Origin: Solimonas thermocellulolyticum
GTDB taxonomy: Bacteria > Pseudomonadota > Gammaproteobacteria > Nevskiales > Nevskiaceae
Direction of reading: 5' to 3'
Assembly: GCF_040327995.1 (NCBI RefSeq)
Contig: NZ_JBEPIJ010000005.1
Location: forward strand, 124,001 to 188,000
DNA length: 64,000 nt
Within the stretch, counting starts at the first letter, position 1. Each line of letters begins with the position of its first letter. A model generated the notes under the pieces. The model did not search any database. It saw only the letters and a list, made by a program, of their open reading frames with translations, and was not told where the DNA came from. The position numbers were made by a program, and so were the translations under genes. Positions 49,069 through 56,553 of the stretch are shown piece after piece.

Positions 49069-49350
49069 ATGACGACCATGGGCACTCCTTTGATGTGGTC
49101 CCTGTTCGGACTGTTCGTGCTGGTGGCTGGCGCTCGATTTCTTCGCGCTCAACCGTCAGGGCGCGCACAAGGCTTCGATGCGCGAAGCGGAGCTCTGGTC
49201 GATGGTCTGGGGTGCGGTGTCCTTTCTGTTCGTGGGCTGGACGTGGTCGCATCTGGGCTGCCGTCGCTCTACATCCCGCCACCTGGCAAGGGTGGGGGCG
49301 CCTACCCGTTCCTGCCCAAGAAGTCGGCGACGGAGGGGTCGGGGTCGTGA
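49069..49350 (+). pseudogene. TerC 5' fragment (copy B), frameshifted
   Basis: The frame opened at 49069 begins MTTMGTPLMWSLFGLFVLVA, a classic TerC N-terminus. Near 49126 the reading frame shifts: the true continuation LALDFFALNRQGAHKASMRE, then SMVWGAVSFLFVGW, is in another frame up to about 49250, after which homology stops. The original frame runs on to a stop at 49350 that overlaps the DUF6671 start. TerC proteins are multi-helix exporters tied to Mn2+ or tellurite. Only about 60 of over 300 residues survive. It fills the 305 bp between the heme protein and DUF6671. Confidence 0.65.
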
Positions 49351-50207
49351 ACGGGTTGATGAGATCCGTCGGCTACCGAGACCGCACAGCGGCCTTGCTG
49401 ACCCAGCACGGCAAGGAGCAGGTCATAGGGCCGGTGCTGGAAGCCGCGCTCGGCTGCCGCGTACAGCGAGTGAGCGGCTATGACACCGATCGGCTCGGCA
49501 CCTTCACCCGCGAGATTCCGAGGGCCGGCAGCCAGATCGAGGCTGCGCGGCGCAAGGCGCGCATCGGGATGACGCTGTCGGGCCTGTCACTCGGGCTGGC
49601 CAGCGAGGGGTCGTTCGGGCTGGAGCCGATGATCGGCATGTTCCCGTGGAACGTGGAGTGTCTGATCTGGATCGATGACGATCGGGTGCTGGAGATCGTG
49701 GGATGGGCACAAGGTGAGGCCCACTTTGGCCAAGTGCTCACCGGCGATTGGGCAAAGGCCAGCACCTTTACCCGGCGCTGGAGATTCCCCTCGCACCAGA
49801 TGGTAATCCGCCCCGACGCGGCCAACGATCCGCGCATCCGCAAAGGTCTGGCAGCCTGGGCGGAACTGGAATCGGCCTTCGTGTCGGCCCGGCGTGAATC
49901 CGCAACAGGGCGGGTCTTGCTGGAAACCGATGTTCGTGCGCACGCCAACCCGACGCGCCAGCACGTGATCCGCGCGGCGGCGGAGAACCTTGCAGCGCGC
50001 CTCCAATCGGCCTGTCCAGCCTGTGGCGCCCCCGGCTTCTGGCTCGTGGACCGGGCGCCTGGTCTGCGCTGTTCGGACTGCGGTGCGCCGACTCGGGAAA
50101 CCCTGGCCGAGATTCTCGGCTGCGTGAAGTGCCCACAGCGCATCAGCCGGCCCTGCACCGATCGCAGCGAGGCCGACCCCAGCCGCTGCGACTCCTGCAA
50201 TCCCTGA
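49347..50207 (+). CDS. DUF6671-family zinc-ribbon protein (copy A)
   Basis: 286 residues from GTG 49347 (GAGGGG eight bases upstream; ATG 49359 is an alternative). The N-terminal domain reads AALLTQHGKEQVIGPVLEAALGC, GYDTDRLGTFTREIPRAGSQIEAARRKARIG and LASEGSFG, a conserved unknown fold. The middle has ETDVRAHANPTRQHVIRAAAENLA. The C-terminus holds four CxxC knuckles (CPAC, CSDC, CVKC, CDSC), enough for two zinc sites. No enzymatic function is known to me. A paralog with the same plan is at 60633-61511. The zf-TFIIB pseudogene follows 16 bp later. Confidence 0.8.
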   Translation: MNGLMRSVGYRDRTAALLTQHGKEQVIGPVLEAALGCRVQRVSGYDTDRLGTFTREIPRAGSQIEAARRKARIGMTLSGLSLGLASEGSFGLEPMIGMFPWNVECLIWIDDDRVLEIVGWAQGEAHFGQVLTGDWAKASTFTRRWRFPSHQMVIRPDAANDPRIRKGLAAWAELESAFVSARRESATGRVLLETDVRAHANPTRQHVIRAAAENLAARLQSACPACGAPGFWLVDRAPGLRCSDCGAPTRETLAEILGCVKCPQRISRPCTDRSEADPSRCDSCNP

Positions 50208-50223
50208 CCCCCTGAGCGCCGCC

Positions 50224-50476
50224 ATGAAATGTCCCGCCTGCAAGGAAGTGAACCTGTCCATGACCGCCCGTCAGGGCGTCGAGATTGACTACTGCCCGCA
50301 GTACCGCGGCATCTGGCTGGACCGCGGCGAACTCGACCGTCTGATCGAGCGCGCCGATCCACCCGCGCCAGAGCCGGCGCGGGATCGCGGCCCGGAACGC
50401 CATCGCCCCCGGGTATCGGGACGAGCGCTATCCGAAGCGGCGCAAGTCCCTGCTCGGGGAACTCTTCGATTTCTGA
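50224..50476 (+). pseudogene. zf-TFIIB-domain protein (copy A), frameshifted and zinc ligand lost
   Basis: The start MKCPACKEVNLSMTARQGVEIDYCP matches the intact copy at 60370. In the second knuckle CPECRG has become CPQYRG, so a zinc-binding Cys is lost. After RGPERHRPR (about 50415) the original frame runs into unrelated residues toward bioD. The next frame gives YRDERYPKRRKSLLGELFDF and a stop at 50476, which aligns with the intact copy's end. One small indel therefore broke the gene. It probably makes no functional protein. Confidence 0.75.
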
Positions 50477-50501
50477 ATGCGCTGCCATGCGGAGGTCCGC
50501 G

Positions 50502-51200
50502 ATGAAGCAAGGTGTCTTTATCACTGGCACGGATACCGGCGTCGGCAAGACGCGAATCGGAGCCGCGCTCGCCTGGCACCTCAGCCGCAGTGGCCTGAGG
50601 GTGCGGCCACGCAAGCCGGTGGAATCCGGCTGTGCGCAGGGGCCCCACGGCCTCGTGCCGCAGGATGCGATGACCCTGCGCGAAGCGGCTGGTGGTGCGG
50701 ATCCGCTCGATCGGGTCTGCCGGTATCGGCTGCGCGCGCCGCTGTCCCCCGAGCGCGCGGCGCGGCTGGAAGGCCTGCCGCTGAGCCTCGGCATGCTGTA
50801 CGAAGCCTGCCGGGCCGACGTGGGCGCCGGGGACTTCCTGCTCGTGGAGGGTGCCGGTGGCTTCTATTCGCCCATGGCACAGGGCGCGCTCAACGCCGAT
50901 CTGGCCGGCGGCCTCGGGTTGCCCGTGCTGGTCGTGGCCGCAGACCGGTTGGGCGCACTGAACCACACGCTGCTGACGGTGGAGGCCATCCGCATCCGCG
51001 GGCTCGCGCTGGCGGGTCTGGTGTTGAATCAACCGGTCCCGCGGATGGACGACGGGGGCATGGACAACGCCGAAGACCTGGCACGCTGGCTGCGCTGCCC
51101 GGTGCTGCGGATGCCGCATTCGTCGCACTGCGGCGCCATGGCCTGGCACCGGGAAGCGGACAGACTGATCACGCTGGCAGCGCAATGGAGCGCGCCATGA
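50502..51200 (+). CDS. bioD: Dethiobiotin synthetase
   Basis: 232 residues from ATG 50502 (GGAGG six bases upstream; the ATG at 50487 has none). P-loop GTDTGVGKT at residue 7, the biotin-pathway KPVESGC with substrate-binding Lys, and VEGAGGFYSPM near residue 113 identify BioD. It uses ATP and CO2 to close the ureido ring of dethiobiotin from 7,8-diaminopelargonate. No other bio genes are nearby, so it is separated from the usual bio operon. Its stop overlaps the tsaC-like start (ATGA). Confidence 0.92.
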   Translation: MKQGVFITGTDTGVGKTRIGAALAWHLSRSGLRVRPRKPVESGCAQGPHGLVPQDAMTLREAAGGADPLDRVCRYRLRAPLSPERAARLEGLPLSLGMLYEACRADVGAGDFLLVEGAGGFYSPMAQGALNADLAGGLGLPVLVVAADRLGALNHTLLTVEAIRIRGLALAGLVLNQPVPRMDDGGMDNAEDLARWLRCPVLRMPHSSHCGAMAWHREADRLITLAAQWSAP

Positions 51201-52234
51201 GGGCCGAACCGCCCGCGCAGCGGGACGGGATGGCGCCGGCAAACCCGCTCATCGAAGCGGTGACGCGCCTGCGCGACGGCGGACTGGTCGCCTTTCCGAC
51301 CGAGACGGTGTACGGGCTGGGTGCCGATGCGCGCAATCCGGCCGCCGTCGCGCGCATCTTCGCCGCCAAGGGCCGCCCTGCCGACCATCCATTGATCGTG
51401 CATCTGGCCGACGCCGCGCAGTTGCGCGACTGGGCGTGCGAAGTGCCGCGCGTTGCCCGACGCCTGGCGCGCAAGTTCTGGCCGGGGCCACTGACCATGA
51501 TTCTGCCGCGCGCCGCCGGCGTGCCGGACGCGGTCACGGGTGGGCTGGACACCGTGGCGCTGCGTGTGCCGGCTCACCCGCTGGCGCTCGCGCTGCTGCG
51601 TGCCTTCGACGGAGGCATCGCCGCACCCTCGGCCAATCGCTATGGCCGGGTGAGTCCGACGCGGGCCGAGCATGTGCGCGAGGAGCTGGGCGCGGCGGTG
51701 GATCTGGTTCTGGACGGGGGGCCCTGTGCGGTCGGCATCGAGTCCACCATCGTGGACGTGACGGGGGATCGGGCACGCATCCTTCGCCCGGGCCCGATCA
51801 CCAAGCGTCAGCTGATGGAGGTGCTGGGCGCGTCGTTTTCGCCGATCCCCGGAGGCGCGGTGCGCGCGCCGGGTTGCGAGGTCTCGCACTACGCACCCTT
51901 GGCCCGCGTGGTGCTGACGAGCGGTGCGCAGGCCGTTCAGGTCGTAGAGCACTGGTGGGCTCTGGGCATGCGCGTCGGCCTGTTGTCCGGCTGGCGACCG
52001 CCGACTTTGGAAGCTTCCGTGGCCTGGCTGTCGCTGCCCGAAACGGGCGAAGAGCAAGCCCGGGCGCTCTATTGCCGGCTGCGCGAGGCGGACCACCTGG
52101 GGCTCGATGTCCTCGTCGCAGTGCTGCCACCCGCCATCGGGCTTGGCCTCGCCTTGCGCGATCGCCTGCGGCGCGCCGCTGGATCGGGAGACGTGTCGGC
52201 GCCGGTAAGCCGCGAATCGGCCACGGAGTCTTGA
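51197..52234 (+). CDS. Threonylcarbamoyl-AMP synthase, long Sua5-type
   Basis: 345 residues. The YrdC catalytic domain occupies about 15-210: GGLVAFPTETVYGLGADARN, then IFAAKGRPADHPLIVHL, FWPGPLTMILP and ALRVPAHPLALALLRAF, with GIAAPSANRYGRVSPT. After a linker with PGCEVSHYAPLARV the C-terminal Sua5 domain (about 235-330) is present, so this is the two-domain form. It makes threonylcarbamoyl-AMP from Thr, bicarbonate and ATP for tRNA t6A37. It is coupled to bioD. A YciO paralog lies at 36376. Both BioD and this enzyme consume CO2 or bicarbonate, and a bicarbonate transporter follows. Confidence 0.92.
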   Translation: MRAEPPAQRDGMAPANPLIEAVTRLRDGGLVAFPTETVYGLGADARNPAAVARIFAAKGRPADHPLIVHLADAAQLRDWACEVPRVARRLARKFWPGPLTMILPRAAGVPDAVTGGLDTVALRVPAHPLALALLRAFDGGIAAPSANRYGRVSPTRAEHVREELGAAVDLVLDGGPCAVGIESTIVDVTGDRARILRPGPITKRQLMEVLGASFSPIPGGAVRAPGCEVSHYAPLARVVLTSGAQAVQVVEHWWALGMRVGLLSGWRPPTLEASVAWLSLPETGEEQARALYCRLREADHLGLDVLVAVLPPAIGLGLALRDRLRRAAGSGDVSAPVSRESATES

Positions 52235-52235
52235 T

Positions 52236-52409
52236 ATGGTCTGCGAGCCCAGACCGACCGCCCCGGCGCCGGAACACCGGGAGCGCATCCTCGGCGTGGA
52301 GCCCGCAGGTGTGCGCCGCCAGCGCTTCCGCGCCGGCGAATCGGTGAGGTATTCGCTGCTTGCGGGCCTCGGGACGCAGCGGACCGGGGACGAGGGCAGC
52401 GTTCCATGA
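52236..52409 (+). CDS. Possible small protein, unknown
   Basis: 57 codons between the Sua5 stop and sbtA, starting one base after the first and ending in an ATGA overlap with the second. The product is Arg/Pro/Glu-rich and soluble (MVCEPRPTAPAPEHRERIL at the start), with no domain I recognise. The exact fit between neighbours is the only support; it could equally be a leader frame that couples sbtA translation. Confidence 0.3.
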   Translation: MVCEPRPTAPAPEHRERILGVEPAGVRRQRFRAGESVRYSLLAGLGTQRTGDEGSVP

Positions 52410-53353
52410 GCGCGCTCGATCCCGTGGTGCTGTTCTTCGTCCTCGGCGTCGCCGCCGGCTTGATGCGCTCGGACCTGCGGCTGCCCTCGGCGGTCTACGA
52501 GTTCGTGACCATGGTGCTGCTGCTCGCCATCGGGCTCAAGGGCGGCGTGGAACTGTCGCGCCAGCCGCTCGCGCCGCTCGTGCCGCAGATGCTGGCCGTG
52601 GTGGCCATGGGCTTGCTGCTGCCGCTGCTGGCCTACCCGGTGCTGCACCATGCCGGAAAGCTCGCTCGCGCCGATGCCGCGTCCATCGCCGCGCATTACG
52701 GCTCGGTCAGCGTCGGCACCTATGCGGTGGTGGCGGCCTACCTGAGCGCCCAAGGCGTTGCCTTCGAGGAATACATGCCGGTGTTTGTGGTTCTGCTCGA
52801 GGTGCCGGCAATCGTCGTCGGCATCCTGCTCGCGCGCGGGTGGAATGCCGGACACCGCTGGGGGGAACTGGGCCGCGAGATTTTTCTGGGAAAGGGCGTG
52901 GTGCTGCTCGCCGGCGGACTCTTGATCGGCTGGGTGGCCGGCGCGGACGGGGTACAGCCCATCGGCGCGCTGTTCTTCGACCTGTTCAAGGGCATCCTCG
53001 CGCTGTTTCTGCTGGAGATGGGGCTGATCGCCGTGAGCCAGCTTGGCGATCTGCGGCGCTGCGGCCTGTTTCTGGGCGGCTTCGCCATCGGCTTCCCGCT
53101 GCTTGCCGCGCTGATCGGCGGCACGCTCGGCTGGGTCCTGGGGCTCTCGCCGGGCGGCACGGTGGTGCTGGCGACGCTGGCGGCCAGCGCCTCCTACATC
53201 GCCGTGCCGGCCGCCATGCGCATGGCGGTGCCGCAGGCCAATCCATCGCTGTCACTGGCGGCTGCGCTGGGCGTGACCTTTCCGTTCAACATCCTGATCG
53301 GCATCCCGCTCTATCACGCGGCGGTTCGCCTGCTGTATCCGGACGGAGCCTGA
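52406..53353 (+). CDS. SbtA-type sodium-dependent bicarbonate transporter
   Basis: 315 residues with about ten hydrophobic helices and no signal peptide. PVVLFFVLGVAAGLMRSDLRLPS at the start, LLLAIGLKGGVELS in the first repeat, AAHYGSVSVGTYAV in the middle and ATLAASASYIAVPAAMRMAVPQANPSLSLAAALGVTFPFN near the end follow the SbtA inverted-repeat fold. SbtA imports bicarbonate with Na+. The PII-like partner starts 3 bp downstream. Whether it feeds carbon fixation or pH/bicarbonate supply is unknown; BioD and Sua5 upstream both use CO2 or bicarbonate. Confidence 0.88.
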   Translation: MSALDPVVLFFVLGVAAGLMRSDLRLPSAVYEFVTMVLLLAIGLKGGVELSRQPLAPLVPQMLAVVAMGLLLPLLAYPVLHHAGKLARADAASIAAHYGSVSVGTYAVVAAYLSAQGVAFEEYMPVFVVLLEVPAIVVGILLARGWNAGHRWGELGREIFLGKGVVLLAGGLLIGWVAGADGVQPIGALFFDLFKGILALFLLEMGLIAVSQLGDLRRCGLFLGGFAIGFPLLAALIGGTLGWVLGLSPGGTVVLATLAASASYIAVPAAMRMAVPQANPSLSLAAALGVTFPFNILIGIPLYHAAVRLLYPDGA

Positions 53354-53356
53354 ACG

Positions 53357-53674
53357 ATGCACACCGAAACCCGAACACTGCTGACCGTGGTCTGCGAGGC
53401 CTCTGTGGCATCACGGCTCATCGCCGACCTGGAGCGCCTCGGCGCACGCGGCTACACGATCACCGAGGCGCGCGGCAAGGGTGGACGCGGTGTGCGCGAC
53501 GCAGGCTGGGATCGCAGCGCGAATCTGCGTCTCGAAGTGGTCTGCGACGCCGCCACGGCCCATGCCATCGCCAGCCACCTGCGCGACCACTACTACGACC
53601 ATTTCGCGATGATCCTTTTTCTCGCTGAAGTGAAGGTGTTGCGGGCGCGGAAGTTCGGTTCCGACACCGCTTGA
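53357..53674 (+). CDS. SbtB-like PII-family regulatory protein
   Basis: 105 residues with the ferredoxin-like PII fold: RTLLTVVCEASVASRLIADLERLGARGYTITEARGKG, then LRLEVVCDAATAHAIASHLRDHYYDHFAMILFLAEVKVLR. The adjacency to sbtA (3 bp) identifies it as SbtB-like. In cyanobacteria SbtB binds cAMP, ADP or AMP and gates SbtA. The T-loop (GKGGRGVRDAGWDRS) is present but unlike GlnB, with no uridylylation Tyr evident. Confidence 0.83.
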   Translation: MHTETRTLLTVVCEASVASRLIADLERLGARGYTITEARGKGGRGVRDAGWDRSANLRLEVVCDAATAHAIASHLRDHYYDHFAMILFLAEVKVLRARKFGSDTA

Positions 53675-53729
53675 GCACGATCCCGAGCCTGGCATGAACC
53701 GACATCCACGACGCAGTAAACAGCCGAGC

Positions 53730-53918
53730 ATGGAGAACGAGGTGATCGTCGCCGTGATCGTGTTGTATCTGCTCATCGCCGTAACGATGGTGACGGTTCA
53801 CTACCTGCAACCCGCGGGGCAGGAAACGCGAACGTCCTCGTCGTCACCGTCGCACCGGCATTTCTCGGCACCGGTGCCGCCGCCCACTGCGGCGCCGACG
53901 CCGGCCGCGATGCCCTGA
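53730..53918 (+). CDS. Small single-span membrane protein, unknown
   Basis: 62 residues from ATG 53730 (an ATG at 53694 would add 12 basic residues). One hydrophobic helix, VIVAVIVLYLLIAVTMVTVHYL, is followed by a Ser/Pro/Ala-rich tail. It lies between sbtB and corA, both membrane-transport related, with 55 bp before and 13 bp after. It could be a small transporter accessory or only a spurious frame. Confidence 0.4.
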   Translation: MENEVIVAVIVLYLLIAVTMVTVHYLQPAGQETRTSSSSPSHRHFSAPVPPPTAAPTPAAMP

Positions 53919-53931
53919 TGCCAATGCCGCC

Positions 53932-54903
53932 ATGATCCGCAATATCACCCTTGCCGGCGATCAGGTACTCATCGCCAACGGCCTGCCGCCAGCCGACCGG
54001 CCTGCGCCCGCGTTCGTGTGGCTTGAGGTGTCGCGCGCGACCGATGTGGAGCTGGCCGAGATTCGCGGCCGCTACGGCATCAGTCCGCGCAGCGACGCCC
54101 CCGGAGTCCTCGAAGAGGGCGACCATCTTTACATCCGCACTCTGCTGGTCTCACCGCAGAACGGCGAAGACCCGCGCTTTCAGTCCGTGACCTTTGTCAT
54201 CGGCGAGACTCTGGTCGCCAGCTTTTCCGCCGAGCCATACGCGCCCTTCGATCTCGCGCTGCAGCGCATGCAACGCCGGCCCCGGCTGGTCGAAGGCGCG
54301 CGCGACGTACTTCGTAGACTGCTGCAGTCGGCCAATGACGCCAGCACGCTGGCGGTGGAACGCCTTGCCGATGCGCTGGCCCGGCTGTCAGCGCGTATCA
54401 CCCAGCTCTCCGCCGGCTACAACGATGCCGGACAGGAGCTGGGCGTCAGCGACCTCACGGACACGATGCTGGAACTCAACGAGCGCGAGAACCTGCTCAC
54501 CGATTTCATCGAGGCGCAGCTGACGCTGCACCGGGCCGTGCGCCACCTCTCCGGCGAGATCGACCACAAGACCGAGCCCGACCTCCAGCAGCTGGTCTAC
54601 GAGCTGCTGGAAGACGTGCGCGGCACCAAGGAGCACGCCGCCTTCGAGCACGACAAGGTGCGCTATCTCCAGAACGCGGTCACCAACATCCTCAACATCA
54701 AGCAGAACCAGATCGTGAAGGTGTTCACCATCATCACGGCGGTGTTCCTGCCGCCGACCCTGGTCGGCACTTTCTACGGCATGAACTTCTCGGTGATGCC
54801 GGAGCTGTCCTGGGAACACGGCTTCACCTACTCGATGCTGCTGACCCTGGTGGCCGCCGTGCTGCCGCTGGTCTACATTAAACGCAAAGGCTGGCTGCGG
54901 TGA
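53932..54903 (+). CDS. CorA/ZntB-family divalent cation channel
   Basis: 323 residues. A large cytoplasmic N-terminal domain is followed by the long stalk helix (about 180-265, with RENLLTDFIEAQLTLHRAV). Two C-terminal helices are VKVFTIITAVFLPPTLVGTFYGMNF and the final one. The GMN signature and the loop SVMPELSW between the helices confirm the family. CorA carries Mg2+ (also Co2+, Ni2+) and ZntB carries Zn2+; the loop here does not decide between them. It starts a run of ion-transport genes to 60367. Confidence 0.9.
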   Translation: MIRNITLAGDQVLIANGLPPADRPAPAFVWLEVSRATDVELAEIRGRYGISPRSDAPGVLEEGDHLYIRTLLVSPQNGEDPRFQSVTFVIGETLVASFSAEPYAPFDLALQRMQRRPRLVEGARDVLRRLLQSANDASTLAVERLADALARLSARITQLSAGYNDAGQELGVSDLTDTMLELNERENLLTDFIEAQLTLHRAVRHLSGEIDHKTEPDLQQLVYELLEDVRGTKEHAAFEHDKVRYLQNAVTNILNIKQNQIVKVFTIITAVFLPPTLVGTFYGMNFSVMPELSWEHGFTYSMLLTLVAAVLPLVYIKRKGWLR

Positions 54904-54972
54904 AAAGGTCATGCCCCGTGCATGGCGGGTGCGGCCGTGATGCCGCCCGAAACTGGTTTCATGGAGATTCAG

Positions 54973-55560
54973 ATGAGCACTGACCACAGGCAGGATGTGT
55001 TGCAGAGGTTACTTTCCAGAGTGAGCCAAGTCCGGGCGCGCACTTGGCTGATGCTGGGTGGCGCTGCCCTGGCTGTGCTGGGGCTTATGGTTTGGGCGGC
55101 GATCGCCCTGTTGTCCTGGCTGTGGGCGCAGGCGCCGCAGGCCGCCGGGACTGGGCGGCAGATGGCGGGCGAAGCGATGACGCAGATCGAGAAACTCGCG
55201 CCAGGCTTGAAAGAGCAGGCTGCGAAATGGCTGCCCGTCGCGGGCGAGGCTCCACCGGAGCGGGATGTCAGCGGCAGCGATCCGGGACCGGTGGATCGTT
55301 TCCCGGGCCTGGTGCGCAGCCGCTTCGCGCGTGACGAGAACGTGATCGAGGTGAGCTATGCGGGGCGTGCCGACTTCGATGCCGTGCTCACCCACTATGT
55401 GCAGGGTTTTGCCGCGAGCGGTTTCACCCAGGACGTGCTGGCCGCAACCGCAGAGGAGGAGCGCCACCAATTCGTCGGCGCATCCGGGCGGTTCGAGCTG
55501 CGGATCGGGCGTCGGCCCGGCGGCGTGGTCGAGGTGGACTTGAGGCAGGTCCTGCAATGA
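54973..55560 (+). CDS. Membrane-anchored protein of unknown function
   Basis: 195 residues from ATG 54973, with GGAG a few bases upstream (ATGs at 54961 and 54922 are further back). One N-terminal membrane helix (WLMLGGAALAVLGLMVWAAIALLSWLW) is followed by an Ala/Gln/Glu linker. The globular end, with RFPGLVRSRFARDENVIEVSYAGRADFDAVLTHYVQGFAASGF, suggests an alpha/beta fold. I do not recognise it. It lies between corA and the sodium channel and may be part of the same unit. Confidence 0.65.
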   Translation: MSTDHRQDVLQRLLSRVSQVRARTWLMLGGAALAVLGLMVWAAIALLSWLWAQAPQAAGTGRQMAGEAMTQIEKLAPGLKEQAAKWLPVAGEAPPERDVSGSDPGPVDRFPGLVRSRFARDENVIEVSYAGRADFDAVLTHYVQGFAASGFTQDVLAATAEEERHQFVGASGRFELRIGRRPGGVVEVDLRQVLQ

Positions 55561-55689
55561 CGTCGGCAAGGCTGGTTCCATGCACTGCGTGTTTTGCCTC
55601 TCTCGCCGCCGATAGGGGATCCGGTGACCGTTCATGACCCACCCGCTTGGGAAACGCAGCGCCGCGCCGCGGGCGCAGGGTGCGCGCCG

Positions 55690-56553
55690 ATGATACGGAC
55701 GGACCTGCTGATCGAGACATCGCTGCGCGAGCGGATGCACGAACTCCTCGAGAGGCCCCGCGTGCAACGGGCCATCATCGCACTGATCCTGGTCAATGCC
55801 GCGATCCTGGGGCTCGAAACCTCCCCGTCGGTCATGGCGGCTGCCGGGCCGCTGCTGCTGGCGCTCGACACGACGATCCTGGCGGTTTTCGTGGTGGAGA
55901 TCGCGTTGCGGCTCTACGTCCACCGGCTCGCCTTCTGGCGTGATCCCTGGAGCGTGTTCGATTTCACGGTGGTGGCGATCGCGCTGATCCCGGCCGCGGG
56001 ACCCTTTGCGGTACTGCGCGCGCTGCGGGTGCTGCGCGTGTTGCGCCTGCTGAGCATGGTGCCTTCGATGCGCAAGGTGGTCGGGGCCTTGCTCTCGGCC
56101 ATCCCGGGACTGGGCTCCATCGCCCTGGTGCTGATGATCATCTATTACATCGCCGCGGTCATCGCCACCAACCTGTTCGCCGCCGCCTATCCGGAGTGGT
56201 TCGGAACCCTGGGCCGTTCCCTCTACACCCTGTTCCAGATCATGACGCTGGAGAGCTGGTCGATGGGGATCTCGCGTCCCGTGATGGAACAGTTTCCCTA
56301 CGCCTGGGCCTTCTTCATCCCCTTCATCCTGGTGGCCACCTTCACCATGCTGAACCTGTTCATCGCCATCATCGTCAATGCGATGCAAAGCTATAACGAG
56401 GCGCGACACCCCTCGACGGCGCCGGCGATTCACGAAACACGCGATCCCGTCGAAGCGGATCTGCGCAGCGAGTTGCGCCGACTCCAGGGCGAGATCGGCG
56501 AATTGAAGCAGATGCTGGAACGCGCGCTCGCCAGCGCAGGGAAGGCCCGATGA
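55690..56553 (+). CDS. Voltage-gated sodium channel, NaChBac/NavAb type
   Basis: 287 residues, six transmembrane helices as one domain of a tetramer. The voltage sensor S4 carries regularly spaced Arg in VLRALRVLRVLRLLSMVPSMRK (about residues 108-130). The pore helix and selectivity filter read FQIMTLESWSMGISRP; TLESWSM is identical to the NavAb filter, which selects Na+. S6 follows (FTMLNLFIAIIVNAMQSY). The C-terminus is a coiled coil (LRSELRRLQGEIGELKQML) as in BacNav channels. The start at ATG 55690 removes an unrelated upstream extension. The stop overlaps the ATPase ATG, so channel and pump are translationally coupled. Confidence 0.9.
   Translation: MIRTDLLIETSLRERMHELLERPRVQRAIIALILVNAAILGLETSPSVMAAAGPLLLALDTTILAVFVVEIALRLYVHRLAFWRDPWSVFDFTVVAIALIPAAGPFAVLRALRVLRVLRLLSMVPSMRKVVGALLSAIPGLGSIALVLMIIYYIAAVIATNLFAAAYPEWFGTLGRSLYTLFQIMTLESWSMGISRPVMEQFPYAWAFFIPFILVATFTMLNLFIAIIVNAMQSYNEARHPSTAPAIHETRDPVEADLRSELRRLQGEIGELKQMLERALASAGKAR

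Noticed and set aside
51029..52855. 608-codon reverse-strand frame opposite bioD, Sua5 and sbtA
   Set aside because: It runs antisense to recognisable, overlapping plus-strand genes and shows no protein motif.
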